64,000 nucleotides of DNA from Lactobacillus sp. (GTDB taxonomy: Bacteria; Bacillota; Bacilli; Lactobacillales; Lactobacillaceae): contig JALCQM010000005.1 of the NCBI GenBank assembly GCA_022651245.1, positions 1-64,000 of the forward strand, given 5' to 3'. Numbering within the stretch: the first letter of the stretch is position 1; every line of letters begins with the position of its first letter. The translations under genes were made by a program, and so were the position numbers. The notes under the pieces were generated by a model that saw nothing but the letters and a program-made list of their open reading frames with translations, was not told the DNA's origin and ran no database searches. Below are positions 48,996-57,696 of this stretch, piece by piece.

Positions 48996-50424
48996 AACCA
49001 AGAATACGAAAAATAACGAAACGGTCGCTGACACCGTCGACTTTTTACCGACAGAAAACCCGGCTGACTTCAAAGATGACGAACATCCCGTCTTCGATAC
49101 CGGCCGCGGGTTAACGGAAGAAATCGTGCGGGCGATCTCCAAGGAAAAAAAGGAGCCCGAGTGGATGCTCGACTTCCGCTTGCAGGCGTATAAGACTTAC
49201 AAGAAGTTGCCGATGCCAGATTTTGGCCCCGACTTATCCGACTTGGACCTCGAAAACATGCGCTACTACATCAAGGCCACCGACAAGACGTATAAGGATT
49301 GGGAAGATGTCCCAGATGACATCAAGAACACCTTCGACCGTCTCGGGGTCCCACAAGCGGAGCGGAAGTACCTCGCTGGTGCCAGTGCGCAGTACGAGTC
49401 TGAAGTGGTGTACCACAACATGCACGATGATTTCGAAAAACTCGGGATCATTTTTGAAGACATGGATAGCGCCGTCAAGGACTACCCCGATATCGTCAAG
49501 CAGTACTTCGGCACGCTGGTTCACCCGAGTGACAACAAGTTCGCGGCGTTGAACTCGGCGGTGTGGTCTGGCGGAAGCTTCATCTATGTCCCGGCTGGCG
49601 TCCAAACCGACGTCCCGATCCAGTCTTATTTCCGGATCAACGCGGAAAATTCCGGTCAGTTCGAGCGCACCTTGATCATCATCGAACCCGGCGCGCGGAT
49701 CAATTACGTCGAAGGGTGTACCGCACCGAGTTACTCCAGCGACTCACTGCACGCGGCGGTCGTAGAAGTCTTCGTGCACGACGACGCTTATTGCCGCTAT
49801 ACGACCATCCAGAACTGGTCGAAAAACGTCTACTCTCTGGAAACCAAGCGCGCCCAAGCCTTGAAGAACGCGACCATGGAATGGGTCGATGGCAACCTCG
49901 GTTCGAAGACGACGATGAAGTACCCAAGCGTCTACCTCGACGGGGAAGGCGCTCGCGGGACCATGTTATCAGTGGCCGTTGCCGGTTCCGGCGTCGACCA
50001 AGATAACGGCGCGCGGATGATCCATAATGCGCCGCACACCTCGAGTTCGATCGTGTCTAAGTCGATTGCCAAAGATGGCGGCCGGACAGATTATCGCGGC
50101 ACAGTCCGCTTTACCAAAAAGGCCGAGTACGCCTTTTGCCACGTGGAGTGCGATACCATCTTGATGGATGAAGCCTCGAAGTCGGATACGATCCCGTACA
50201 ATGAGATCCATTCGGCCACCGCGGCGATGGAGCACGAAGCCAAGGTCTCCAAGGTCTCAGAAGAGCAGTTGTACTACTTGATGAGCCGCGGGGTCACCGA
50301 AGCCAAGGCGACAGAAATGATCATCATGGGGTTCGTGGAGCCGTTCACCAAGGAACTACCGATGGAATATGCGGTCGAACTGAACCGCTTGATCGGTATG
50401 GAAATGGACGGGTCGGTCGGTTGA
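48988..50424 (+). CDS. sufB: Fe-S cluster assembly protein SufB
   Basis: 478 aa scaffold subunit. Seen: [41 protein letters not shown] and the C-terminal [20 protein letters not shown]. It assembles clusters with SufC and SufD. The ATG at 48988 with GGAAGGTG upstream is preferred over the ATG at 48982. Confidence 0.95.
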   Translation: MTETKNTKNNETVADTVDFLPTENPADFKDDEHPVFDTGRGLTEEIVRAISKEKKEPEWMLDFRLQAYKTYKKLPMPDFGPDLSDLDLENMRYYIKATDKTYKDWEDVPDDIKNTFDRLGVPQAERKYLAGASAQYESEVVYHNMHDDFEKLGIIFEDMDSAVKDYPDIVKQYFGTLVHPSDNKFAALNSAVWSGGSFIYVPAGVQTDVPIQSYFRINAENSGQFERTLIIIEPGARINYVEGCTAPSYSSDSLHAAVVEVFVHDDAYCRYTTIQNWSKNVYSLETKRAQALKNATMEWVDGNLGSKTTMKYPSVYLDGEGARGTMLSVAVAGSGVDQDNGARMIHNAPHTSSSIVSKSIAKDGGRTDYRGTVRFTKKAEYAFCHVECDTILMDEASKSDTIPYNEIHSATAAMEHEAKVSKVSEEQLYYLMSRGVTEAKATEMIIMGFVEPFTKELPMEYAVELNRLIGMEMDGSVG

Positions 50425-50502
50425 TCGTAGAAACCATGCGTTATTGGCGAGGTCTGAGCTTTGACGTTGCCACAAAATTTCCTGATCGCAACTGACGTAC
50501 GC

Positions 50503-50545
50503 AAAACGCCCACCTTCACTGGATAAAGTGAGGGTGGGCGCTTTG
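50503..50545. terminator. Terminator of the suf operon and converging gene
   Basis: CGCCCACCTTCACT (50507-50520) / AGTGAGGGTGGGCG (50527-50540), with an A run upstream and CTTTGTG downstream. Confidence 0.85.
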
Positions 50546-50549
50546 TGTG

Positions 50550-51221
50550 TTATCTCAAATCTTTCATCTGCGATGTATTAGTGACCTGCGAGCGGGCCAC
50601 CTTAGTCTGCTCAGCGTAGACCTGGACGTAAGGAACGTCATAGCTATCATCGTCAAGCAGTTGATTGCCAATCTGTGCACCCAAGGCAAAGTAATGCTTC
50701 AATGTAGCCGTGTCAGCGTTAGCGAGTGAGCCATCTGCCCAGATGGACACGCCCGTTACCATACTGCCCGAGTGGTTGACCTCGATTCGAGACACCAGAG
50801 GCCACTCTTTTTCAGAGCCGTTGTCGGTGTAAATCGAGCTTGCTTTAGCTTGCAAGGAGCTAGCGGCACTGTCCGCTGCCTTTTTGCTAGATGCTGCCGC
50901 TTTAGATCCGCTAGAAAAATGGCGACTAATGGCATCTTCAGTAGCCTTTTTCGAGGATGCATTTTTATTGGCTGAAGCAGCGCTTTTGCTGGATTGCTTG
51001 GCACTTTGGCTAGTAGACTCCTGCGCTTTGCGGTCAGCTTTATCTTCTGGTGTCGTAGGCATAAGTAGCGCACCGACCAGGATCAAGGCCACCCCACCAA
51101 GGGTTACCCATTTGATGTTACCGGGCGCTGGTTTTCCCCGTCTTAATTTTCGCCAGCGCAGTCCGCCATAGATTGCGCCAACAATACCCACTAGTATGAT
51201 TAGGCTTGCTAGTGTTTGCAT
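50550..51221 (-). CDS. Unrecognised membrane protein with Ser/Ala/Lys-rich linker
   Basis: 223 aa. Two N-terminal hydrophobic helices (residues 3-20 and 38-55), then a low-complexity linker (about 60-130) made of S, A and K (SAKQSSKSAASANKNASSKK), then a small domain of about 90 residues with no recognised motif. Probably anchored with the C-terminal domain outside. Function unknown. It begins a small accessory patch (50.5-52 kb) between two housekeeping blocks. Confidence 0.65.
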   Translation of the reverse strand: MQTLASLIILVGIVGAIYGGLRWRKLRRGKPAPGNIKWVTLGGVALILVGALLMPTTPEDKADRKAQESTSQSAKQSSKSAASANKNASSKKATEDAISRHFSSGSKAAASSKKAADSAASSLQAKASSIYTDNGSEKEWPLVSRIEVNHSGSMVTGVSIWADGSLANADTATLKHYFALGAQIGNQLLDDDSYDVPYVQVYAEQTKVARSQVTNTSQMKDLR

Positions 51222-51272
51222 TCTTTTCCCCCAAAACAGCTTTTAGCGTCGATCCGGTCTGGACGTTAATTT

Positions 51273-51488
51273 TTAGTTGCGTTCTACGACGTACATTACC
51301 AGCTTGCCGATAATCCCAGTCAGGTCTGAAGCGTCACAGCGAAGCCCGCTGGCTGGAAATCCCGGCTTGTTGGAATCGGGCTGAACCGTCTCAGTAATTG
51401 AAGAACCGCCTTTGAGCTTAGTAGCTTCAATCTCATCGGCTGATCGTGCGACTGCATCTTCTACCATTTTCAGGATAATCTGCAGCAT
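51273..51488 (-). CDS. Hypothetical 71-aa protein
   Basis: 71 aa, no recognised domain: an N-terminal helix (MLQIILKMVEDAVARSADEIEATKLKG), then SGLRCDASDLTGIIGKLVMYVVERN. The ribosome binding site is weak. It sits 51 bases before the linker protein gene on the same strand, and divergent to an HTH gene. Real coding is likely but not certain. Confidence 0.5.
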   Translation of the reverse strand: MLQIILKMVEDAVARSADEIEATKLKGGSSITETVQPDSNKPGFPASGLRCDASDLTGIIGKLVMYVVERN

Positions 51489-51518
51489 TCGCTTCTGAAC
51501 AGTATAATAAAAAAGTGT

Positions 51519-51547
51519 TGTGTTTTGATATATTGTAGCATATTGTG
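51519..51547 (+). promoter_or_regulatory. Candidate promoter of the small HTH gene
   Basis: TTGTGT, 17 bases, TATTGT, 20 bases before the start codon in an AT-rich spacer. Confidence 0.5.
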
Positions 51548-51567
51548 AACGGAAAGAAGGTGATGAG

Positions 51568-51807
51568 ATGGGCTTATTAGATACTTACTTGGACCATGCC
51601 GGTACCACACGTTATCAGGTTGCCAAGGCTAATGGCGTTACGCCGTCAAAGCTCCAGCGTGCGTCCACTTATGAAACGATTGACGGCATCACAACGCGGG
51701 TCATCTTATACGTGGCCAACGCACTTGATAAAACGCCAGGGACCGTCTTGGATGAGATGATTGCACTAGAAAGCCAAACAGGAGTCGAGATGGTACATCG
51801 GCAATAG
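51568..51807 (+). CDS. Small Cro/CI-like HTH protein, probably 3'-truncated by frameshift
   Basis: 79 aa. N-terminal HTH-like region (TTRYQVAKANGVTPSKLQRAS) followed by a helical segment (ITTRVILYVANALDKTPGTVLDEMIALES). The ribosome binding site AAGGTGATGAG is just before the ATG. Immediately after LESQTG the frame ends (VEMVHRQ), whereas the +1 frame continues protein-like to 51919. I infer that the original protein was about 35-40 residues longer. Confidence 0.65.
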   Translation: MGLLDTYLDHAGTTRYQVAKANGVTPSKLQRASTYETIDGITTRVILYVANALDKTPGTVLDEMIALESQTGVEMVHRQ

Positions 51808-51919
51808 CGACAATCTGACCGAATTGTGCGTTGCGGCTCCAATTGCAGACGAATACCATTTCGTCGGCGGTATTGCTGCTAACGAGGCCAACGCTGTGAC
51901 GATGACGTACATTGCTTAA
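51782..51919 (+). pseudogene. Out-of-frame C-terminal remnant of the HTH gene
   Basis: Reading in the +1 frame gives SRWYIGNSDNLTELCVAA, then PIADEYHFVGGIAANEANAV and a TAA stop. It has no start or ribosome binding site of its own and joins the end of the upstream HTH gene, so a one-base insertion or two-base deletion near 51775-51785 is likely. Confidence 0.5.
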
Positions 51920-52038
51920 GGGTGCTGATAGTACCAGAACTGGACGTTAAAGAAAGTAACTCGCAAAAATGGTCCGCGATAGGAATATTAAGGCCGCTAT
52001 ACGTGCCACAAAAACGCATGACAACAAACGACTTCTAC

Positions 52039-52083
52039 AAAGCACCCACCCGCACCGGCCAAGGTTGAGGGTGGGTGCTTTGA
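52039..52083 (+). terminator. Terminator
   Basis: AAAGCACCCACCC (52039-52051) / GGGTGGGTGCTTT (52069-52081). It resembles the suf terminator stem. Bases 52084-52292 after it hold no gene, only an extended -10 (TGGTATAAT, 52252-52260). Confidence 0.88.
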
Positions 52084-52292
52084 TTGGATGTGTGGAGAAT
52101 TGCGCATGCTCTTATAATTGCTTATCGAAATTAGAGCGGATAGCTTGGGGATTTAGCGCATCATATTCCAGACCGATTTTTTATTTCGCAGCTTTCATCG
52201 ATATTGGGTGGTGGTTAGAGCGCCAGCAGACGCCGCGTCACCGCGGCGCTGTGGTATAATCAACCTGGTCACAAACCGTAAGGAGGGCGCGA

Positions 52293-52673
52293 ATGTCTGA
52301 CGATTTGAACGCATTTATTAAAGCAAAGGCATTGGGGATCCCGACGATCAAGCCTGACGAAAAGCGCGCGTTTTTGGGGAATTTTCGTGAGCGCGTGGCG
52401 ATGGCGGTCACGGTGCGGCAGTTGCATGATGAGCGGATCACCCAGCTGTTGGATTCCGTCTTGGCGCGGTATCCAGAATACCGGATCTACTTGAATGGAC
52501 GGATGCCCCAAGCGTTGATCACGCGCTATATGCAACAGGCGTTGGCGCATGATTATCCTTTCACGGTGATGGCGCAATCGGGGATGCGGGTGCAAAAGCC
52601 GATCACGGCAGACGATTTCGGGTGGGTCTTGGCGCATCCAACAGAGAAAATTGCCCGCCCGATCCTTTTATGA
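52293..52673 (+). CDS. DUF1694 (YueI-like) family protein
   Basis: 126 aa. The N-terminal GIPTIKPDEKRAFLGNFRERV matches the YueI/DUF1694 signature. No enzymatic motif. A conserved Bacilli protein of unknown function with an expected TIM-like or alpha/beta fold. GGAGG precedes the ATG; an extended -10 lies 33 bases upstream. Probably co-transcribed with the DUF2785 gene 11 bases downstream. Confidence 0.85.
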   Translation: MSDDLNAFIKAKALGIPTIKPDEKRAFLGNFRERVAMAVTVRQLHDERITQLLDSVLARYPEYRIYLNGRMPQALITRYMQQALAHDYPFTVMAQSGMRVQKPITADDFGWVLAHPTEKIARPILL

Positions 52674-52684
52674 CGGAGGCACAT

Positions 52685-53653
52685 ATGGACGAACTGGCAA
52701 AAACTTATCAGGCATTGCAGCAATTGCAGCGCGACTTGCTGGCAGGCAAGCTCTTTGCGACGCTCCCTGAGCAAATCGGGAAGGTGTTGGATGCGGTGCA
52801 GCCGCAAGCCGCAACACCGGTGCAAATGCCTGACGATGATGAGCACGCGATCGCGCAAATGCGCGTGATCGTTTCGCGGACGAAGGCGAGCACCAAACCT
52901 GAGATCAGTGATGCGGAGCTGCGTTTTTTGGTCGCACACTTAGCGAGCCGTAACCCTTTGGTGCGGGATAAAGGGGCGTTTTTTTGTCTCGGGGACCTCT
53001 TACAAAGTGGCGCAATCACGAAGACGCAGCTCGTGTGGCTATTCCACCGGCTGCAAGCGCCGGATATTTTGTACACGCACATCTTGGAGCCACAAAATGA
53101 TGGCATCTATCTGCGGAGCTTCGCGGTCATGATCTTGAGCGCGTTGGTGTACGCCGACAATAATCGCTACCATGCGTTGACCCCGGATGATTACCACGAC
53201 CTGGTCTTGCCGTTGGCGGTGTACATCGCCTTGGAACGTGACGGACGCGGGTATGTCGATCCTAACGGGTGGGCGCACGCGTATACGCATATCGGCAACT
53301 TGTTGGACGAGTTGACCCAGGTGGCGGCTTTAACGCGCGGGGAGAAGGTCTTCTTGATGACGTTGGCGTTGGCCGGCTGGCAGCGCGTTACCGACCCGCT
53401 GGTGTACGGGGAAGACCAGCGCATCGCCTTGTATTTGACCAACCTGGCTAGCAAGCACCAGTTCTATGCCCAGTCGTTGGTTATGGGGCTGACGGATTGG
53501 CAGCGCCGGGTACGAGAGTTGCGGCCAAAAGAATCCCAGCGCTTCTGGAATCAGTGGTATAACCGCAACCGTTTGCTGGAGGCGTGCTTGATGCGGGCTG
53601 AGATGCCGCAGATCGTGGTCGATTATTTACAGAAAATTATAGATTTCTATTAA
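52685..53653 (+). CDS. DUF2785 family protein
   Basis: 322 aa, helical. The diagnostic GYVDPNGWAHAYTHIGNLLDEL carries two conserved His. ISDAELRFLVAHLASRNPLVRDKGAFFCLGDLL resembles HEAT-like repeats. Function unknown. ATG at 52685 after GGAGG; upstream in-frame sequence overlaps the DUF1694 gene. Confidence 0.82.
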   Translation: MDELAKTYQALQQLQRDLLAGKLFATLPEQIGKVLDAVQPQAATPVQMPDDDEHAIAQMRVIVSRTKASTKPEISDAELRFLVAHLASRNPLVRDKGAFFCLGDLLQSGAITKTQLVWLFHRLQAPDILYTHILEPQNDGIYLRSFAVMILSALVYADNNRYHALTPDDYHDLVLPLAVYIALERDGRGYVDPNGWAHAYTHIGNLLDELTQVAALTRGEKVFLMTLALAGWQRVTDPLVYGEDQRIALYLTNLASKHQFYAQSLVMGLTDWQRRVRELRPKESQRFWNQWYNRNRLLEACLMRAEMPQIVVDYLQKIIDFY

Positions 53654-53657
53654 GCTG

Positions 53658-53694
53658 AGAAGGGGTGCCAGTCATTGGTCGCCCTTTTCTTTAT
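53658..53694 (+). terminator. Terminator after the DUF2785 gene
   Basis: AGAAGGGGTGCCA / TTGGTCGCCCTTTTCT hairpin with a T-rich tail. Confidence 0.6.
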
Positions 53695-53699
53695 TTACC

Positions 53700-54113
53700 G
53701 CGGTTTGTCGCTGCTCGGCGGGAGCACCGGATCGGTTTGTGAGGAATTGAAGGCGCGCAAACCCGCGTGGCGTTTATACAAGTATATTTATTTTAAGAAG
53801 ATGTTTAAATTTAGTTTGTGCTTTCATTGGTACGGACCAATATTCGTGTATGAGAAAAATAATCCTGATACAATCGCCTTTTTTATACCCCACTCTTACC
53901 GGGAATTAACGTCATTTTAATCTAAGTGAGCAAATATTCACAATCTATAGCCATTAATTATACAATAATTATGCTATAATTATGCTATTAAACCGTGACA
54001 CGACAACGATACTGGTCAAAGACAATATTTTTCAGTATAATAAATGTGTCGAAATGATATTTTCGTTTCGTGTTGACGATTGTGAATGATATAGAATTAA
54101 GGGAGTGGACTGC
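53700..54113 (+). promoter_or_regulatory. AT-rich intergenic region upstream of the HTH-TPR regulator
   Basis: Markedly lower GC than its neighbours. It contains a short direct repeat of AATTATGCTAT (about 53965-53988), a -10 TATAAT at 54036-54041 and TTGACG near 54073. No supportable gene: an 81-codon ORF has no ribosome binding site. Composition hints at acquired DNA or a regulatory region for the downstream gene. Confidence 0.45.
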
Positions 54114-54980
54114 ATGCGTAAGGAACAACCGGCACTGCGTATTCTGGGGGATCGCGTCCGCCATTACCGTAAACTCAAGGGCATGTCGCAAGCTGAGCTG
54201 GCCAACGGGATCTGCACTCAAGCAACGATTAGTTTGATCGAGAAGCGTAACAAGGTCCCAAGCATGAACATCTTGGTGCGCCTCGTCGACCGGCTAGGGG
54301 TCGCGATGACGGACATCGTGGTGGAGAATCGCGACAAGACGCAATTGATTTTGGCTAAGGTCGAAAAACTCGTCCGGCACAGTGATTTTGTTGAGGCCCG
54401 CCAAGCGTTGAATGGTATTAGCATTGATAAGCTTGCAGTGGCAGATGATAAGAAGCGTTATTACTATTTCAAAGGGATGATCGAACTCTTCGCGGAACAA
54501 GCGCCTGACGAAGCGATTTACTATTTTGGCCGCGTGTTGAACCCGCTGGTATCTCGTGAGCGCGATTTGCTGGCGATCATGGCGACCCTTGGTTTAGGTC
54601 TGGCCTATGCGGAAAAAGGGGCCCAAGATCGTGCTCGCGTGTATATTGACCAAGCCCTAGGGCTACTCAATGGTATGCCGTTGCGCGAAGCGAAATATTT
54701 GGATGTGGAACTGACGATCTATTGGCACACCGCGCGGATCTACTATGAACTCGGCGACTACAAGGATGTCTTGAAGCACGTCAGTGAAGGAATCTCAGTG
54801 GCAGTGTCCCATGACAGCCTATTCCTCCTCGATGAACTGTACGCCTTGCGCGCCTTTGCGCTGCAGGCGTTAGGGGATCAGCAAGCCGCCGGGGCTTATG
54901 AAATCGCTAAGGCGTTGGCTCAGGTCAATCAGTCGCAGACTTTGTTCGACCAACTGACCAAAGCCAGCGCGTCAGCGTAA
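54114..54980 (+). CDS. HTH-TPR transcriptional regulator (RRNPP/PlcR-like architecture)
   Basis: 288 aa. Cro/CI HTH at about 10-62 (LGDRVRHYRKLKGMSQAELANGICTQATISLIEKR) followed by about 220 residues of helical TPR-like repeats (AIYYFGRVLNPLVSRERDLLAIMATLGLGLAYAEKG, YWHTARIYYELGDYKDVLKHV). This is the layout of peptide-sensing regulators such as PlcR and PrgX. No small pheromone gene is visible next to it, so it may be an orphan or respond to another signal. ATG at 54114 after GGGAG. Confidence 0.85.
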   Translation: MRKEQPALRILGDRVRHYRKLKGMSQAELANGICTQATISLIEKRNKVPSMNILVRLVDRLGVAMTDIVVENRDKTQLILAKVEKLVRHSDFVEARQALNGISIDKLAVADDKKRYYYFKGMIELFAEQAPDEAIYYFGRVLNPLVSRERDLLAIMATLGLGLAYAEKGAQDRARVYIDQALGLLNGMPLREAKYLDVELTIYWHTARIYYELGDYKDVLKHVSEGISVAVSHDSLFLLDELYALRAFALQALGDQQAAGAYEIAKALAQVNQSQTLFDQLTKASASA

Positions 54981-54991
54981 GCGGATAAGAG

Positions 54992-55018
54992 AGCGTCGCC
55001 GATGGTGGCGCTTTTTTG
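54992..55018 (+). terminator. Terminator of the HTH-TPR gene
   Basis: AGCGTCGCC / GGTGGCGCT (two wobble pairs) then TTTTTT. Confidence 0.85.
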
Positions 55019-55065
55019 ATGTGGCGCGTACAATGGGAAGGAATCCGGGGAAGGCGGGAAGTAAA

Positions 55066-56076
55066 ATGGTAACGATCAGAGACGTGGCAAAGGCAGCGGG
55101 AGTGTCGTTGACGACCGTGTCGCGGGCGTACAATCCTAAGGCGGTGATCCGGGCGAGCACCCGGGAGCGGATCTTAGCGATCGCGGAAGAGCTTGGCTAT
55201 GTGCCGAATCTCAGCGCCCGCAGTTTGGTAACGAATCAAAAATTCGTGCTCGGCGTGTTCTTCTCGAACTTGCGCTCCGGGACGCCAGAGACGTTTCTGT
55301 CGACGGTGATCAATAGCGTCTATGAAGTCTTGCCTGATGACTACCTGTTGTCGGTCAACGATATCGCCCACTTGACGAATTTTGAGGCGCGTGTGCAGAT
55401 GCGGATGGCAGGGGTCTTGGTCGTGAGCCAGTCGCCGGCGGATGATGCCTTCATCCAGCGACTAGCCAAGGCCCAAATCCCGACGGTGGTGATCAATCGT
55501 GACCTCGGGGAGCCGAATAGTTACAACGTCTGTAGCGATGACCGCCTAGGCGTGTATCAAGCGATGGCGTATTTAGCCAAAGCCGGGCATCAGCGTGTGG
55601 GGATGATTGCTGGGTTGCCGGGGTACACCAGCGCGCAGCAGCGTCGCCAAGGCTTCGATGATGGGGTCCGCGACTATGGGCTGACACGTGTGGCAGAAGC
55701 GATGCGGCCAGGGGATTACAGTGTCCAGGCAGGCCGAGAGCAAATGACGGCCATTTTGCAGCTACCAGCGGCGACGCGGCCGAGTGCGGTGCTCTGCGCC
55801 GATGATGATACCGCTGTCGGGGCGCTGCGGGCGTGTTACCAGGCCGGGGTGAGTGTGCCGGAAGAGATGTCGGTCGTCGGCTTCGACGATAGCATCTATG
55901 CGGCCATGAGCGTGCCGGCGCTGACCACCGTCAAAAAGCCGATCGTCCAAATGGCGACGGCGGGGATCACGAAACTCCTAGCGTTGATCGCGGGCGAAAA
56001 TGATGCAGTAGTTCACAAAGACGTGATTGCGCCGAGTTTGATCGTCCGGGAATCCATCGCAGATCGGCACAAGTAA
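55066..56076 (+). CDS. LacI-family regulator, probable hexuronate (uxa) repressor
   Basis: 336 aa. LacI HTH at the N terminus (VTIRDVAKAAGVSLTTVSRAYN, hinge ELGYVPNLSARSL), then a periplasmic-binding-like effector domain (VLVVSQSPADD, VINRDLGEPNSYNVCSDD, VVGFDDSIYAAMSVPALTTVKKP). ATG at 55066. The downstream spacer has two LacI-type palindromes before uxaB, so it most likely represses uxaBA and is induced by a hexuronate intermediate. Confidence 0.88.
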   Translation: MVTIRDVAKAAGVSLTTVSRAYNPKAVIRASTRERILAIAEELGYVPNLSARSLVTNQKFVLGVFFSNLRSGTPETFLSTVINSVYEVLPDDYLLSVNDIAHLTNFEARVQMRMAGVLVVSQSPADDAFIQRLAKAQIPTVVINRDLGEPNSYNVCSDDRLGVYQAMAYLAKAGHQRVGMIAGLPGYTSAQQRRQGFDDGVRDYGLTRVAEAMRPGDYSVQAGREQMTAILQLPAATRPSAVLCADDDTAVGALRACYQAGVSVPEEMSVVGFDDSIYAAMSVPALTTVKKPIVQMATAGITKLLALIAGENDAVVHKDVIAPSLIVRESIADRHK

Positions 56077-56082
56077 ACTTGT

Positions 56083-56110
56083 CCGCTACCGTGGTAGCGG
56101 GCTTTTTTGA
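56083..56110 (+). terminator. Terminator of the LacI-family gene
   Basis: CCGCTACC GT GGTAGCGG followed by GCTTTTTT. Confidence 0.9.
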
Positions 56111-56120
56111 TGGCAGCTAT

Positions 56121-56182
56121 TGTTAGCGTTAACACCATGTGCTATGGTGATGTTGTGTAAAAGTGTTAACGTTAACACTTTT
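56121..56182. promoter_or_regulatory. Twin LacI-type operators upstream of uxaBA
   Basis: O1 at 56121-56134: TGTTAGCGTTAACA, an imperfect palindrome. O2 at 56159-56182: a perfect 24-bp palindrome with half AAAAGTGTTAAC. Both share the core TGTTA-CG-TAACA typical of LacI/GalR sites. Their centres are about 43 bp apart (four helical turns), which suits cooperative binding or looping across the promoter. Confidence 0.85.
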
Positions 56183-56262
56183 CTGGTTGTGCGGGCCCGT
56201 TGGCACCTATTCGGCAGGTGGTGGCGTGGCAGGTGAACATTAAGTTAAGGAGTGAACATAGC

Positions 56263-57696
56263 ATGACATTACCGACATTGAATGCATCGTTTCGCAAGTT
56301 GCCGCAGTACCCGACAAAGGTGATTCAGTTTGGGGAAGGCAACTTTTTGCGGGCGTTTGTGGATTGGCAGATCCAACAGATGAATAAGCAAGGCTTGTTC
56401 CAAGGTGGGGTCGCGGTGGTCCAGCCGATCGCCAATGGCCGCACGGAAGCCTTAGAGGCCCAAGACCGGCTGTACACCACATTGTTAGAAGGCAAGCTCG
56501 ACGGCCAAGTGGTGCAAGAACACGAGATCATCGAGGACATCAACCAAACCGTGCGGCCATACGAAGACTGGCAAAGTTATTTGGACCTGGCCAAGAATGA
56601 TGCCACCGAGTTCATTTTCTCCAACACGACGGAAGCTGGAATCGCCTATGATGCCACCGACCGCTACGCCGACCTCCCGAACGGTACGTATCCGGCGAAG
56701 TTGACGGCGCTGTTGTATGAGCGCTTTAAGCTAGGGAAAAAAGGCTTCCAGATCATCCCTTGTGAGCTGATCAACCACAACGGGGATGCGTTGAAGCACG
56801 CCATCTTACAATATGCCGAGCTTTGGCAATTAGGTGCCGATTTCACGCAGTGGGTCGCACATGATAATGATTTTTACGCGACCTTGGTCGATCGAATCGT
56901 CCCGGGTTACCCCAAAGAGCGGGCGGCTGAGTTAGAAACCGAGTGGGGCTACCACGACGCGAACATGGTCAAAGCGGAACCGTTTTTCATTTTCGTGGTA
57001 GAAGGAGACCAGAAGCTGGCCACCTTATTCCCCGCTAAGCAGGCCGGGTTGAATCTGGTGGTGACGGACGACATGCAGCCGTACCGCAACCGGAAAGTGT
57101 CCTTGCTGAATGGGCCGCACACGACGATGAGCCCGATCGCGCGGTTAGCCGGGATCGAAACCGTCGGCGACGTCATGCAAGACCCAGACTTCTCTCAGTT
57201 CGTGAATGATGAAATGTATCAAGAAATCATGCCGACTGTGGCGCTGCCGCAAGCGGAGTTGGCAGCCTATGCCGAAGGGGTCAAGGAGCGGTTCGAAAAT
57301 CCGTATGTGCGTCACGAATTGGCCAGCATCGCGTTGAATTCGATCGCCAAGTTTAAGGCCCGTCTCCTGCCGACCTTCAAGCGGTACGTGGCCGCCAACC
57401 ACCAGCTGCCGCAGCGCATCACGTTGGCTTTGGCTGCCTACCTCAAGATTTATGCAGGTCAAGCCGACTTTGCGCCGCAAGACACGCCGGAAACGTTGGC
57501 TGAATTCAAGCGGCTGAAAGGGGAAGCTGACTACCTCGGCGCCGCCTTGGCTGATCAGGCGCTGTGGGGCGAAGACCTCACCCAATATGCGGGCTTGAAG
57601 GCCTTGCTCCAAAAGGATTGGGAACTCCTGACCGACGCCGGTGCGCGGGCAGCGGTGCAAGCAATCAACGCCGAAGAAGGGGGTAACCGCGAATGA
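56263..57696 (+). CDS. uxaB: Tagaturonate reductase (altronate oxidoreductase)
   Basis: 477 aa long-chain polyol dehydrogenase-type enzyme. It reduces tagaturonate to altronate with NADH in galacturonate catabolism. Seen: N-terminal VIQFGEGNFLRAFVDWQI (NAD-binding and UxaB signature), EFIFSNTTEAGI, CELINHNGD and LLNGPHTTMSPIARLAG. ATG at 56263 with AAGGAGTG; upstream in-frame sequence lies in the operator region. Stop overlaps uxaA start (ATGA). Confidence 0.93.
   Translation: MTLPTLNASFRKLPQYPTKVIQFGEGNFLRAFVDWQIQQMNKQGLFQGGVAVVQPIANGRTEALEAQDRLYTTLLEGKLDGQVVQEHEIIEDINQTVRPYEDWQSYLDLAKNDATEFIFSNTTEAGIAYDATDRYADLPNGTYPAKLTALLYERFKLGKKGFQIIPCELINHNGDALKHAILQYAELWQLGADFTQWVAHDNDFYATLVDRIVPGYPKERAAELETEWGYHDANMVKAEPFFIFVVEGDQKLATLFPAKQAGLNLVVTDDMQPYRNRKVSLLNGPHTTMSPIARLAGIETVGDVMQDPDFSQFVNDEMYQEIMPTVALPQAELAAYAEGVKERFENPYVRHELASIALNSIAKFKARLLPTFKRYVAANHQLPQRITLALAAYLKIYAGQADFAPQDTPETLAEFKRLKGEADYLGAALADQALWGEDLTQYAGLKALLQKDWELLTDAGARAAVQAINAEEGGNRE

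Noticed and set aside
53675..53920. 81-codon ORF after the DUF2785 gene
   Set aside because: It starts with TTG inside a terminator, has no ribosome binding site and lies in AT-rich sequence of different composition.
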